Shown here piece by piece: positions 1-8,397 of a stretch of 64,000 bases of DNA (positions are counted from its first letter, which is position 1; each line of letters opens with the position of its first letter). A model generated the notes under the pieces. The model was not told where the DNA came from and searched no databases. It saw only the letters and a list, made by a program, of their open reading frames with translations. A program made the position numbers and the translations under genes. Location of the stretch: the NCBI GenBank assembly GCA_963805705.1, contig CAWDVH010000001.1:1612001-1676000 (forward strand), written 5' to 3'. The DNA is from CAWDVH01 sp963805705. Its GTDB lineage: Bacteria; Actinomycetota; Actinomycetes; Streptosporangiales; Streptosporangiaceae.

Positions 1-339
1 GCGGGCCGGGCCGCCCGCGAGCTCAGTGACGAGGAGATCCTGCGGGTGCTGGCCAGGGAAGCGAAGCGGCGCCGTGAGGCAGCGGAGGCGTTCGAGCAGG
101 CCGGACGGCACGACCAGGCCGCCGCCGAGCGCGCCGAGGACGAGGTGCTGGCCGGCTACCTGCCCGCGCAGCTGGGTGACGACGAACTCCAGGCGATCGT
201 GGCGGCCGGCATCGCCGAGACCGGGGCGTCAGGCGCCAGGTCGCTGGGGCAGGTCATGAAGGCCGTCACGCCCCGGATCGCGGGCCGTGCCGAGGGCGGC
301 CGGGTCGCCGCGGAGGTCCGCCGCCAGCTCGCGGACTGA
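1..339 (+). CDS. GatB/YqeY domain protein, 5' truncated
   Basis: This is the C-terminal part of a GatB/YqeY-family protein; the frame is open from base 1, so the start lies outside the window. The visible 112 residues are the helical domain shared with the tail of amidotransferase subunit GatB, including EDEVLAGYLPAQL and a closing GQVMKAVTPRIAGRAEGGRV stretch. Full-length YqeY proteins are about 150 residues, so roughly 40 are missing. The family is thought to bind tRNA, but its cellular role is not settled. The stop lies only 6 bases from the converging penicillin-binding protein stop. Confidence 0.9.
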   Translation, partial: AGRAARELSDEEILRVLAREAKRRREAAEAFEQAGRHDQAAAERAEDEVLAGYLPAQLGDDELQAIVAAGIAETGASGARSLGQVMKAVTPRIAGRAEGGRVAAEVRRQLAD

Positions 340-345
340 CCAGGC

Positions 346-2682
346 TCAGTGGCGGCCTGGAGGGCCGGTGGGACCGCCGTGGCCATGACCACCGCCACCC
401 CCTCCGCCGTCGCCGCCCCCTCCGCCGCCGCCATGCTTGGGCGGCTTTTTCGGCTTGGGCGAATTGATCCCGGTGCCCTTCGAGAAGAACGGGCTGTCCG
501 GCGGAACGCCGACGAAACTGGCCGGTGTACGGCCCAGGGCGGCGTGCAGGAACGTCATCTGCCAGGTCGCGCCGGGCGCGTTGTCACCGAACATCTGCTC
601 GGGGCACGATAGTTCCCCGCCGACCTCGCGGTAGCACGAGTGCGGCGCGAAGAGCATCGCCCCGGTCGTAGTCGGATGGCTCGGATTGAAGACCGACACA
701 TAGCCGGCCAGGCGCGGGGTGTAGCCGGCGAACGCGGCGTAATAACCGCCGTTAGCCGTGCCGGTCTTGGCCGCGGCCGGGACTCCGATGCCCCGGCCAA
801 CCGCGGTGCCGCTGGTGATAACGCCCTGCAGGATGTAGTTGGCGGCGTCGGCGACCTGGGTCGTCAGCACCCGGTGACAGCCGGCCGACTCTACTGGGAG
901 CGGCGTGCCCGCGCTGGTGTCAATCTTGCTAATGGCGATGGGCGCGCAGTACACGCCCCGCGCCGCGACGGTGGCGTAGGCCGCAGCCATGCTCATCGGC
1001 GAGACGTAAATTGAGCCCAGGGTGAAGGACGGGTAGTTGTCGGCCGACAGGTTGTTGTCGCGCGGCAGGTGCGGATCCCGGCGCAGCAGCGAGGTACCGT
1101 CCGCGCGGCGCACCCCCAGGCTGGCCGCGGTCTTGACCACATTGCACAGGCCGACCTGGCGCTCCAGCGTCGCGTAGAACACGTTGATGGAGCCCGTGGT
1201 GCCGTTGTACAGCGTGAAGGTGCCCTTGCCCTTCCCCTCGGCGTTCGACACGTTGAAGGGGCCGGTGCTCACGCCCTTGCAGCTGGTGTATCCGGTGAGA
1301 GAGGCGGGGGACGAGATCTTCAGGTTGAAGCCGAAGGGAATATTCTGCTTGAGCGCGGTCAGCAGCGTGAAGATCTTCGATGACGAGCCGGTCTGCACGC
1401 CCGCTCCGCCGTCGTACTTCTGATCCACGGCGTAGTCCACCGTGGTCTGTCCATGCCCGTTGCCGTACCGCCGGTCCACGGCGATCGCCCGTACCTTGCC
1501 GGTACCCGGCTGGATCAGCACCTCGGCGTCCGCGTTATGGCCGGGATTGAAGGTCGGTGAATGGGCCGGCTCGACGTAATCCACCGCGCTCTCGGCGGCC
1601 GCCTGGTCTGTCGGGTTCAGCGTGGTATAGATCTTGAGCCCGCCGGTCGTGCTCAGCGCCGCGTTGGCCTTCGCGTACGCCGGATTGTGCTTCAGGACGG
1701 CGAGCACGTAGTCGCAGAAGAACGGGCCCCTGCGGGCAGACTCGCTGCTGCAGCCGCTCTGCAACGCCGAGTTGTGCATGTGCAGCCCGAGCGGCGCGGC
1801 CTGCGCGGAATGCGCCTGCGCCAGCGTGATGTAGTGCTGCTGCCGCATCCGGCTGATCACCACATTGCGGCGATTGCGCGCCGCGACCGGGTTGATGACC
1901 GGGTTATAGGCGGTCGGGAACTCCACCATGCCGGCGAGCATGGCGGCCTGGTCGAGGTCCAGGTGCTGTGCGGTGGTCGAGAAATAGCGCTCCGCCCCGA
2001 CCTGGACGCCGTAGGCCTGGTTCTCGAAGTACGCCGCGTTCAGGTAGGCCGCGAGCAGCTGCGGCCGGGTCAGCTCGTGCGACACGATGGTGGCCATGCG
2101 CAGTTCCCTGAGCTTGCGCACCGGGCTGTTGGCGTGGGCGTCCGCGTACTCCTGCGGAGTGGTCGCCGTGAGCTCCAGCGCGTTCTTGACGTACTGCTGC
2201 GCGAGCGTGGAGCCGCCCTGGACCGAAGTGCCCTCCAGGTCACTGACGATGGCGCGGCCCGTGCCACGGGGGTCGAAAGCGCCGTGCTCCCAGAACCTGG
2301 CGTCCTCGATCGCGACGATCGCCTGCCGCATGACCGGCGCGATCTGGCTGAAGGTCACCGGTACCCGGTCAATCGGGTTGTTCTTCTCGCCCCCGCCGCT
2401 CGGGTAAATGTAGGCGATCAGATTGTCCTTGTTGTCCAGGATCTCCGAGCGCTGCGGCAGGACTCCCAGGCTGGGCACGGGCAGCGTGCTGAACGTCTTG
2501 GCGGCGTCGCGGGCGGCCACCCCGCCGATGCCTGCCACCGGCAGGGCGGCCGCGGCGACAATCAGGCCTGCGACCAGCGACAGCCCGGCCAGCATGCCCG
2601 CCACCTTGACGCCGGCGAGGCGATCTGATTTCGGCACGGGACTCAGAGTACGCTGCACCTCATCATGGGCGTACCAGGACAC
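346..2682 (-). CDS. ponA2: Bifunctional penicillin-binding protein (PonA2-like)
   Basis: A class A penicillin-binding protein that polymerises and cross-links peptidoglycan outside the membrane. A short cytoplasmic head is followed by a membrane anchor at about residues 25-50. The GT51 glycosyltransferase domain has its catalytic Glu in AIEDARFWEHGAFD (E126) and QGGSTLAQQYVKN. The transpeptidase domain has SSSK near residue 431, SIN near 495 and KTG near 638. The last 40 residues are Lys/Pro then Gly/His-rich, and I see no PASTA domain. It is divergent from whiB4, next to the Get3-like pair, as ponA2 is in M. tuberculosis. The PonA2 name rests on that synteny. Confidence 0.93.
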   Translation of the reverse strand: MSWYAHDEVQRTLSPVPKSDRLAGVKVAGMLAGLSLVAGLIVAAAALPVAGIGGVAARDAAKTFSTLPVPSLGVLPQRSEILDNKDNLIAYIYPSGGGEKNNPIDRVPVTFSQIAPVMRQAIVAIEDARFWEHGAFDPRGTGRAIVSDLEGTSVQGGSTLAQQYVKNALELTATTPQEYADAHANSPVRKLRELRMATIVSHELTRPQLLAAYLNAAYFENQAYGVQVGAERYFSTTAQHLDLDQAAMLAGMVEFPTAYNPVINPVAARNRRNVVISRMRQQHYITLAQAHSAQAAPLGLHMHNSALQSGCSSESARRGPFFCDYVLAVLKHNPAYAKANAALSTTGGLKIYTTLNPTDQAAAESAVDYVEPAHSPTFNPGHNADAEVLIQPGTGKVRAIAVDRRYGNGHGQTTVDYAVDQKYDGGAGVQTGSSSKIFTLLTALKQNIPFGFNLKISSPASLTGYTSCKGVSTGPFNVSNAEGKGKGTFTLYNGTTGSINVFYATLERQVGLCNVVKTAASLGVRRADGTSLLRRDPHLPRDNNLSADNYPSFTLGSIYVSPMSMAAAYATVAARGVYCAPIAISKIDTSAGTPLPVESAGCHRVLTTQVADAANYILQGVITSGTAVGRGIGVPAAAKTGTANGGYYAAFAGYTPRLAGYVSVFNPSHPTTTGAMLFAPHSCYREVGGELSCPEQMFGDNAPGATWQMTFLHAALGRTPASFVGVPPDSPFFSKGTGINSPKPKKPPKHGGGGGGGDGGGGGGGHGHGGPTGPPGRH

Positions 2683-2742
2683 AGGATCAGCGGCTTACGA
2701 CGGTCACGGGGCCGTACAGAGGGTAAGCTGCCCGGCGGTGGG

Positions 2743-2754
2743 GTGACTAGTCAC
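2743..2754. promoter_or_regulatory. Perfect 12-bp palindrome upstream of the PBP gene
   Basis: GTGACTAGTCAC is a perfect palindrome 60 bp upstream of the PBP start in the divergent PBP/whiB region. The half-sites resemble Crp/GlxR boxes, but the spacing between GTGA and TCAC is 4 rather than 6, so Crp is not an obvious binder. A regulator site is inferred. Confidence 0.45.
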
Positions 2755-2761
2755 TTCTTTC

Positions 2762-2785
2762 CGTATAGCCCATCAGGGCTATACG
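2762..2785. promoter_or_regulatory. 10-bp inverted repeat with 4-base loop
   Basis: CGTATAGCCC, loop ATCA, then GGGCTATACG form a perfect inverted repeat 8 bp after the neighbouring palindrome. It lies in the divergent promoter region, not after a gene, so an operator or a 5'-leader hairpin is more likely than a terminator. It sits 80-103 bp upstream of the PBP start and about 170 bp upstream of whiB. Confidence 0.45.
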
Positions 2786-2955
2786 CGAAATGGGCCCGCC
2801 GGGGTCTAGCGCTGCGGGCCGGACTTCCGTAAGTTACTCTTCCGCGACCTTCACTAACCGCGGGCCGGCAAAACCGTAGCCCTAGGACCTGCAACGAAGC
2901 GTCATCCCGACGCGGCGACCCATTGCGGGCGTGACGATCAGGAGGAGTGGGCCAC

Positions 2956-3279
2956 ATGTGGATCACGGACTGGACCGCACGCGCCGCGTGCAAGGGAACT
3001 GACCCTGACGAGCTATTCGTCCAGGGTGCGGCGCAGAACCGGGCCAAGCTGATCTGCCGGGGCTGCCCTGTCCGGACCGAGTGCCTCGCGGACGCGCTCG
3101 ACAACCGGATCGAGTTCGGGGTATGGGGCGGCATGACCGAGCGTGAGCGGCGCGCGTTGCTGCGTCGCCGCCCGGACGTGACCTCCTGGCGGGACCTGCT
3201 CGAGCACGCGCGCAACCAGTACGAGCGCGCCGATGACGAGCAGTACGACCACGCCGGCGACCAGCTCGTCGCCAGCTAA
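2956..3279 (+). CDS. whiB4: WhiB-family iron-sulfur regulator (WhiB4/WblA type)
   Basis: A 107-residue WhiB-like protein that should carry a redox-sensitive 4Fe-4S cluster and control transcription with the housekeeping sigma factor. Cluster ligands are C12, C34, C37 and C43, followed by GVWGGMTERERRALLRR, the family's turn and basic tail. The TDPDELFVQGAAQ segment resembles mycobacterial WhiB4 and Streptomyces WblA more than other WhiB types. I chose ATG 2956 because AGGAGG at 2940-2945 is correctly spaced from it; the in-frame GTG at 2947 is too close. Neighbours (PBP, Get3-like pair) match the Rv3681c locus. Confidence 0.93.
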   Translation: MWITDWTARAACKGTDPDELFVQGAAQNRAKLICRGCPVRTECLADALDNRIEFGVWGGMTERERRALLRRRPDVTSWRDLLEHARNQYERADDEQYDHAGDQLVAS

Positions 3280-3318
3280 TCTGCGCCAGTTAATCTGCGC
3301 CAGTTAATCTGCGCCAGC
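3277..3318. repeat. 14-bp tandem repeat, three copies, over the whiB stop codon
   Basis: The unit TAATCTGCGCCAGT occurs three times head to tail; the last copy ends in C. The first copy begins with the whiB stop codon, so each copy supplies a further TAA. It lies between the convergent whiB and bagB genes. Confidence 0.9.
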
Positions 3319-3344
3319 TAGTCCGGCCGGATCGATCCCGCAGG

Positions 3345-4637
3345 CTACTTGCCGCCGAAGGCACTCCCGATCGCCCGCAGCCCGGCTAGATCATGCACGT
3401 CCTCGGGCTGGGCGAGGATCTCGGCCACCGGGACAAGCGGATGAGCCGCGGTGAAATGCTCGGCCAGGCGGCGCTCGGTCGCGGCGAGCTGCATCCGCTC
3501 GGCGTGCAGGCGCAGGGCCGCGATGGCGAGCGAGGCGGAACGGCCAGGGTCTGCGGCTCGGCCGCCACCCTGGCGGGCCCGCGTTCCCTGGCCCGCGCGC
3601 GCTCCCCGCGCCGCCGCCCGGCTGGCCGCCACTGAGCGCGGGGGCGAACTCGCGGCCTGCAGTGTCTCGGCCGCCGCCAGGCTGCGCGCGGCCGACAGCC
3701 CGGCCGCAGGCGGCCGGTGCACCCGGTTCAGGATCAGGCCGGCGAGCGGCATTCCCTCCTGCTCCAGCCGCTCCACGAAATAGGACGCCTCGCGCAGCGC
3801 GTCCGGTTCCGGCGCGGCGATAACCAGGAAGGCCGTACCCGGCGCGCGCAGCAGCCGGTAGGTGTACTCGGCGCGCTCCCGGAATCCGCCGAACATCGTG
3901 TCCATCGCCGATACGAACGTCTGCACGTCCCTGAGCATCTGGCCGCCGAGAATCTTCGTCACGATGCCGGTCACGACGCCGAACCCGGCGTTCAGCATCC
4001 GCAGGCCCGCCCGGCCGCCGAACTTCGCGGGCGCGACGAGGAGCCGGAGCAGCCGGCCGTCCAGGAACCGGCCGAGACGCTGCGGTGCGTCGAGGAAGTC
4101 GAGTGCTGACCGGCTCGGCGGCGTGTCGACCACGATGAGGTCCCATTCCTCGGCCCGGCGCAGCTGGCCGAGCTTCTCCATGGCCATGTACTCCTGCGTG
4201 CCGGAGAAACCCGACGACAGGGACTGGTAGAAGGGATTGGCCAGGATCTGGGCCGCCCGGTCCGGGTCGGCATGGGCCTCGACGATCTCGTCGAAGGTCC
4301 GCTTCATGTCGAGCATCATGGCGTGCAGGCTGCCGCCTGCTGGGGTCCCGTTTGGCCGCCTGGCCTGCTTCCTGCCCGAGGCGGTCTGGCCGACTCCGGG
4401 GACCAGCCGCGGGGTGTTGTCGAGTGCGGTGAGGCCCATCGACTGGGCCAGCCTGCGGGCCGGGTCGACGGTGAGCACGACCACGTGGCGGCCGTGCTCG
4501 GCGGCGCGTACCCCCACCGCCGCGGCCGTGGTGGTCTTGCCGACCCCGCCGGATCCGCAGCACACGATGATGCGCGTCCGCCGGTCGTCGATCAGCGCGT
4601 CCACATCAAGCCGCTGCGGCGGCACTGCGTCGCCCAT
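3345..4637 (-). CDS. bagB: ArsA/Get3-like ATPase, second subunit (BagB-like)
   Basis: A 430-residue ATPase of the ArsA/Get3 branch of the SIMIBI class, soluble and ATP-dependent. It carries the deviant P-loop GSGGVGKTTTAAAVG near the N terminus, VDPARRLAQSMGL, and the switch DTPPSRSALDFLDAP. The homologous pair Rv3679/Rv3680 in M. tuberculosis has been called BagA/BagB; the client is unclear. An Ala/Arg-rich low-complexity insertion lies about 90 residues before the C terminus. The ATG overlaps the upstream gene's TGA as TGATG, indicating translational coupling; a 30-residue upstream in-frame extension inside that gene was rejected. Confidence 0.9.
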   Translation of the reverse strand: MGDAVPPQRLDVDALIDDRRTRIIVCCGSGGVGKTTTAAAVGVRAAEHGRHVVVLTVDPARRLAQSMGLTALDNTPRLVPGVGQTASGRKQARRPNGTPAGGSLHAMMLDMKRTFDEIVEAHADPDRAAQILANPFYQSLSSGFSGTQEYMAMEKLGQLRRAEEWDLIVVDTPPSRSALDFLDAPQRLGRFLDGRLLRLLVAPAKFGGRAGLRMLNAGFGVVTGIVTKILGGQMLRDVQTFVSAMDTMFGGFRERAEYTYRLLRAPGTAFLVIAAPEPDALREASYFVERLEQEGMPLAGLILNRVHRPPAAGLSAARSLAAAETLQAASSPPRSVAASRAAARGARAGQGTRARQGGGRAADPGRSASLAIAALRLHAERMQLAATERRLAEHFTAAHPLVPVAEILAQPEDVHDLAGLRAIGSAFGGK

Positions 4638-5644
4638 CAGGCCGCTCCCTGATTCCGCAGGGCGGCGGCCAGCCGGTACAGCCCGCCGAGGTCCATTCCG
4701 TCGGTGATCATCGGCAGCTCGTAGCACGGCTGGCGGGCCTGGTCGAGCCTGCGCCGCTGGACCTGCTGGCCGGCGTCGGTCCTGGCCTGCTCGGTGAGCT
4801 CGGCGGCCAGGAAGGCGGCCAGGGCCTGGCTGTCATCCAGGCCCGCGGCCTTCAGGTCCACGGCGAGCTCGCCGGTGTCGAGCGAGCCGTCGGCGGCGGC
4901 GCGGAGCTGATCTTCCGGAAGAGCCAGCCGCCTGGTCATGTTGACCAGGATCCCGCCGATCTGGATCCCGCCCAGGCCGCGCAGCTCGGCGATGCCATCC
5001 AGGGTCTCCTGGACCGGCATCTCCTCGAGCACGGTGACGAAGTGCACCGCCGTCTCCGGCGACCGGATCACCTTCTGCACGGTCTCGGCGTGGCCCCGGA
5101 TCGGGCCGGCCCTGGCCACCTCGGACACCTCGGACGCGACGTTCAGGAACCGGCCGATCCGGCCGGTCGGCGGAGCGTCCATGACCACCGCGTCATACGC
5201 CGGGCTGCCCGACTCCTTCCGCCGGACGGCCGAGGCTGCTTTCCCGATCAGCAGCACGTCGCGCAGCCCCGGTGCGATGGTGGTGGCGAAATCCATGACG
5301 CCCAGCCGGGTCAGGGCCCGCCCCGCGTGCCGCAGGTTGTAGAACATCTCGAGGTACTCAAGCAGCGCGGCCTCGGCCTCGGCGACGAGCGCGAATACCT
5401 CGCCCCCCGGCCGGCCGTCGCTGGCCGGCGCCACCGCGATCTTGCGCTCCTCGTACGGCAGCGGCGGGACGTCGAACAGCTGCGCGATCCCCTGACGGCC
5501 CTCGACCTCCATGAGCAGGATCCGCTTGCCGCCCGAGGCCAGTGCCAGGGCCAGGGCCCCGGCGACAGTCGTCTTGCCGGTCCCTCCCTTGCCGGTGACG
5601 ACGTGCAGCCGCACGCCCTCCCAGTCCGAGTCCCTTGTGCCCAC
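4637..5644 (-). CDS. bagA: ArsA/Get3-like ATPase, first subunit (BagA-like)
   Basis: A 335-residue ATPase paired with the next gene. The N terminus has a deviant Walker A loop, VTGKGGTGKTTVAGALALAL, followed by LLMEVEGRQGIAQLF and the switch DAPPTGRIGRF. Get3/ArsA proteins work as dimers, so the coupled pair probably forms a heterodimer, which is an inference. The start is GTG with no clear Shine-Dalgarno, so translation may be leaderless. It is divergent from the SPFH gene. Gene order PBP-whiB-bagB-bagA-DUF4177-RidA-MBL-crp reproduces the mycobacterial Rv3682-Rv3676 block, supporting the identification. Confidence 0.9.
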   Translation of the reverse strand: MGTRDSDWEGVRLHVVTGKGGTGKTTVAGALALALASGGKRILLMEVEGRQGIAQLFDVPPLPYEERKIAVAPASDGRPGGEVFALVAEAEAALLEYLEMFYNLRHAGRALTRLGVMDFATTIAPGLRDVLLIGKAASAVRRKESGSPAYDAVVMDAPPTGRIGRFLNVASEVSEVARAGPIRGHAETVQKVIRSPETAVHFVTVLEEMPVQETLDGIAELRGLGGIQIGGILVNMTRRLALPEDQLRAAADGSLDTGELAVDLKAAGLDDSQALAAFLAAELTEQARTDAGQQVQRRRLDQARQPCYELPMITDGMDLGGLYRLAAALRNQGAA

Positions 5645-5756
5645 CCAATCGAGGCTATCCGGGCGCGGAGCAGGTCATGCCGCGCGCCCGGTGCGGGCTG
5701 GGCCGCCGCCGCGCCCGCGTGGCCTGCGTGTTATCTTCCCGTGCCCGGCCTGCGCT

Positions 5757-5762
5757 TAAAAT
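5757..5762 (+). promoter_or_regulatory. Possible -10 element for the SPFH gene
   Basis: TAAAAT matches the consensus -10 at five of six positions in an otherwise GC-rich divergent region, 72 bp before the SPFH start. No convincing -35 hexamer lies at the right distance, so this is a weak call. Confidence 0.3.
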
Positions 5763-5833
5763 GTCACTAGGCTTGATGCTGTCGGGCGCTGGGTGCTGAT
5801 TTAAGTGCGGTACCGGAAAGAGGTGTTCGGAAG

Positions 5834-6856
5834 ATGATTGAGGCGATAGTGGTTATCGTCGTGATCCTGTTCGTGCTCGGACTGATCGCGGTCGGCCGCT
5901 CATTCCGGGTCGTGCAGCAATATGAGCAGGGCATCATCTTCCGGTTCGGCCGGGTGCTGCCGGGGGTGAAGGGGCCGGGACTGACGCTCATCCGGCCGTT
6001 TGGCGACCGGATGCAGAAAGTCAATATGCAGATCATCGCCATGGCCGTGCCCGCGCAGGAGGGCATCACCAGGGACAACGTCAGCGTCCGGGTCGACGCG
6101 GTGGTCTACTTCCGGGTGATTGACCCGATCAAGGCGACGATCAACGTGCAGAATTATCTCTACGCCATCTCGCAGCAGGCGCAGACCTCCTTGCGGTCGA
6201 TCATCGGCCAGTCCGAGATGGACCAGCTGCTGGCCGAGCGGGACACCGTCAACCGGGAGCTGCGCCGGATCATCGACGAGCCGACCGAGGGACCCTGGGG
6301 CATCCGGGTGGAGCGCGTCGAGATCAAGGACGTATCACTGCCCGAGGGCATGAAGCGGTCCATGTCGCGGCAGGCGGAAGCGGAGCGGGAGCGCCGGGCC
6401 AGGATCATCTCGGCGGACGGCGAGTACCAGGCGTCCAAGCGGCTCGCCGCGGCGGCCAACGTGATGGCCCGCGACCCGGCCGCGCTGCAGCTGCGGCTGC
6501 TGCAGACAGTCGTCGAGGTAGCCGCGGAGCGTAACAGCACGCTGGTCATGCCGGTACCGGTCGAGCTGCTCAGGTTCTTCGACCGGATGGCGCCCGGCCA
6601 GGGGCCGGGCGAGCCCGCGCCGCCCCTGGAGGACATCGGCGATGCCGAGGTGGCCGAGGCCGAGGGCGAGATCGGCGAGTCGCCGGACGCTGCGCTCCCC
6701 ATCCCCGACATCCCGCCCGTGCCCGAGATCGCCCCGCCGCCCGAGGACGCCCTGAAACTCCCCGAAGACCTGACCGTCGAGGGCGACGGCATCCTGGCGG
6801 CTCCCGCGACTCCGGCGGCTCCCGCGCGCGACGAGGCCGAGGCCGCCCCCGAGTAG
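5834..6856 (+). CDS. SPFH/stomatin-family (slipin) membrane protein
   Basis: A 340-residue SPFH-domain protein related to slipin/stomatin, probably a membrane-microdomain scaffold. Residues 1-20 form one hydrophobic anchor, followed directly by the SPFH core (VVQQYEQGIIFRFGRVLPGV, the DNVSVRVDAVVYFRV strand). A charged coiled-coil follows (SRQAEAERERRARIISADGE, about residues 178-200). The last 75 residues are Pro/Glu/Ala-rich and probably disordered. AAGAGGTG lies about 8 bases before the ATG. No NfeD-type partner is adjacent. The gene is inserted within the otherwise conserved bagA-DUF4177 neighbourhood. Confidence 0.92.
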   Translation: MIEAIVVIVVILFVLGLIAVGRSFRVVQQYEQGIIFRFGRVLPGVKGPGLTLIRPFGDRMQKVNMQIIAMAVPAQEGITRDNVSVRVDAVVYFRVIDPIKATINVQNYLYAISQQAQTSLRSIIGQSEMDQLLAERDTVNRELRRIIDEPTEGPWGIRVERVEIKDVSLPEGMKRSMSRQAEAERERRARIISADGEYQASKRLAAAANVMARDPAALQLRLLQTVVEVAAERNSTLVMPVPVELLRFFDRMAPGQGPGEPAPPLEDIGDAEVAEAEGEIGESPDAALPIPDIPPVPEIAPPPEDALKLPEDLTVEGDGILAAPATPAAPARDEAEAAPE

Positions 6857-6881
6857 CCTGCCCCTGCACTATGGTTCGGCT

Positions 6882-7037
6882 ATGGCGAAGTGGGAGTACG
6901 CAACGGTGCCGTTGCTCGTTCATGCGACCAAGCAGATCCTGGACAACTGGGGTGACGATGGCTGGGAGCTCGTGGCGGTGGTGCCAGGGCCGAACACTGA
7001 GCAGCTCGTCGCCTATATGAAGCGGCCTAAGGCGTGA
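6882..7037 (+). CDS. DUF4177 small protein
   Basis: A 51-residue protein beginning MAKWEYATVPLLVHATKQ and containing DNWGDDGWELVAVVPG, the DUF4177 pattern (matches Rv3678A by position and size). Function is unknown. The stop overlaps the RidA-like gene's GTG as GTGA, so the two are translationally coupled. It is easy to miss because of its length, but the motif and coupling make it real. Confidence 0.88.
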   Translation: MAKWEYATVPLLVHATKQILDNWGDDGWELVAVVPGPNTEQLVAYMKRPKA

Positions 7038-7513
7038 GCGCGGCGGCCGGCGAGGGGCCGGAGGCGGCCCTGGCCGCGCTCGGGCTGGCGCTGCCCGTGG
7101 TCACCTCGCCGCTGGGCGCCTACGTGCCCGCCGTGCGTACCGGGAGCTACGTCTACACCTCCGGGCAGCTGCCGGTCGTGGACGGCCAGCTGCAGGCGAC
7201 CGGCAAGGTCGGCGCGGAGGTCAGCGCCGCCGACGCCAGCGCCCTGGCGCGGATCTGCGCGCTGAACGCGCTCGCCGCGGCAGCATCGGCGGCCGGCGGC
7301 CTGGCGGCCATCACGCGCATCGTGAAGGTGACCGGCTTCGTCGCCAGCGCGCCGGACTTCACCGGTCAGCCGCAGGTGGTGAACGGCGCGAGCGACCTGC
7401 TGCTGGAGGTGTTCGGCGAGGCAGGCAGGCACGCCCGCAGTGCGGTCGGGATGGCTGTCCTGCCCCTGGACGCCCCGGTGGAGATCGAGCTGATCGCCGA
7501 GGTCAGGGACTGA
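7034..7513 (+). CDS. RidA/YjgF-family protein
   Basis: A 159-residue RidA-family protein. Members form trimers and hydrolyse reactive enamine/imine intermediates from PLP enzymes. Seen here are YVYTSGQLPVVDGQL, the NALAAAASAAGGL helix, and a C-terminal RSAVGMAVLPLDAPVEIE strand holding the conserved Arg. The protein is longer than the usual 130 residues because of an N-terminal Ala-rich head. The GTG start overlaps the DUF4177 stop. In M. tuberculosis the same pair is Rv3678A/Rv3678c. The substrate is unknown. Confidence 0.9.
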   Translation: MSAAAGEGPEAALAALGLALPVVTSPLGAYVPAVRTGSYVYTSGQLPVVDGQLQATGKVGAEVSAADASALARICALNALAAAASAAGGLAAITRIVKVTGFVASAPDFTGQPQVVNGASDLLLEVFGEAGRHARSAVGMAVLPLDAPVEIELIAEVRD

Positions 7514-7557
7514 GCCGGTCAGGGACCGGGCCGGACGGCTTCGTCGAGGAGGCAGGA

Positions 7558-8397
7558 GTGGAAGCGGCCGCGATCCGGTTCCCCGGCAAGCTCGCTGAGC
7601 GAGCCCGCGACATCATCGCGGGCAGGACGCCCCCGGCCACCCCGCGAGACGCGGCGACGGTGATGGTGCTGCGCCCGGCGCAGCCGGGCCTTGAGGTCTA
7701 CATGCTGCGGCGCAAGTCCTCGATGGCGTTCGCGCCCGGCGCCTTCGTCTTTCCCGGCGGCTCGGTCGATGCCAGGGACGCGGACGAGGAGGTCGCCTGG
7801 GCGGGCCCGGATATCACCGAGTGGGGCAGGCTCCTGGACGCGCCGCCTGAGCTGGCCCGTGCGCTGGTCTGCGCCGCCGTCCGGGAGACCTTCGAGGAAT
7901 CCGGCGTGCTGCTGGCCGGGCCGTCCGGTGACACGGTGGTCGCTGACACCACCGGGCCGGACTGGGAGGCGGACAGGAACGCGCTGCTCGATCGCTCGGT
8001 CTCGCTCGCGGAGCTGATGAGAGCGCGTCAGCTGGTCCTGCGCAGCGACTTGCTCCGGGCGTGGTCCCGGTGGATTACCCCGGCGATCGAGGCGCGCCGC
8101 TTCGACGCCAGGTTCTTCGCGGCGGCGCTGCCGCCAGGCCAGCGCACCAGGGACGTCGGCGGCGAGGCGGCCTCGGTGACCTGGATCGCGCCCGACGCGG
8201 CGATCGCCGCGGGCCGCAGCGGGCAGATTGATCTGTGGCTGCCCACCGCGGTGACGCTGGCCGAGCTGGCCGCCTGTCCCGACATCGCCGCGGTCCTGGC
8301 CGCCCGGCGTCAGGTGACGCCGCTGCAGCCCGAGGTGATCTTCAGGGACGGCTCGCCGTGGCTCACGGTGCCGGGAATGCAGGGGTACCCGCTGTGA
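7558..8397 (+). CDS. Nudix hydrolase
   Basis: A 279-residue Nudix enzyme that should cleave a nucleoside diphosphate linked to another moiety. FVFPGGSVDARDAD and, after an insertion, AAVRETFEESGVLL together make the Nudix box (conserved REx2EExG), so the box is split as in NUDT19-like proteins that act on CoA derivatives. CoA specificity is only an inference. A GTG start follows GGAGGCAGG. The stop overlaps the next gene's start (GTGA), indicating an operon with the metallo-beta-lactamase protein. Confidence 0.9.
   Translation: MEAAAIRFPGKLAERARDIIAGRTPPATPRDAATVMVLRPAQPGLEVYMLRRKSSMAFAPGAFVFPGGSVDARDADEEVAWAGPDITEWGRLLDAPPELARALVCAAVRETFEESGVLLAGPSGDTVVADTTGPDWEADRNALLDRSVSLAELMRARQLVLRSDLLRAWSRWITPAIEARRFDARFFAAALPPGQRTRDVGGEAASVTWIAPDAAIAAGRSGQIDLWLPTAVTLAELAACPDIAAVLAARRQVTPLQPEVIFRDGSPWLTVPGMQGYPL

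Noticed and set aside
1561..2628. Long plus-strand open frame opposite the penicillin-binding protein
   Set aside because: It is antisense to a gene with clear motifs; its translation is Arg/Gly/Val-rich without domains, a typical artefact of high GC content.
2743..2754. GTGACTAGTCAC as a classical Crp/GlxR site
   Set aside because: Crp sites need six bases between GTGA and TCAC; here there are four. Kept only as an unassigned palindrome.
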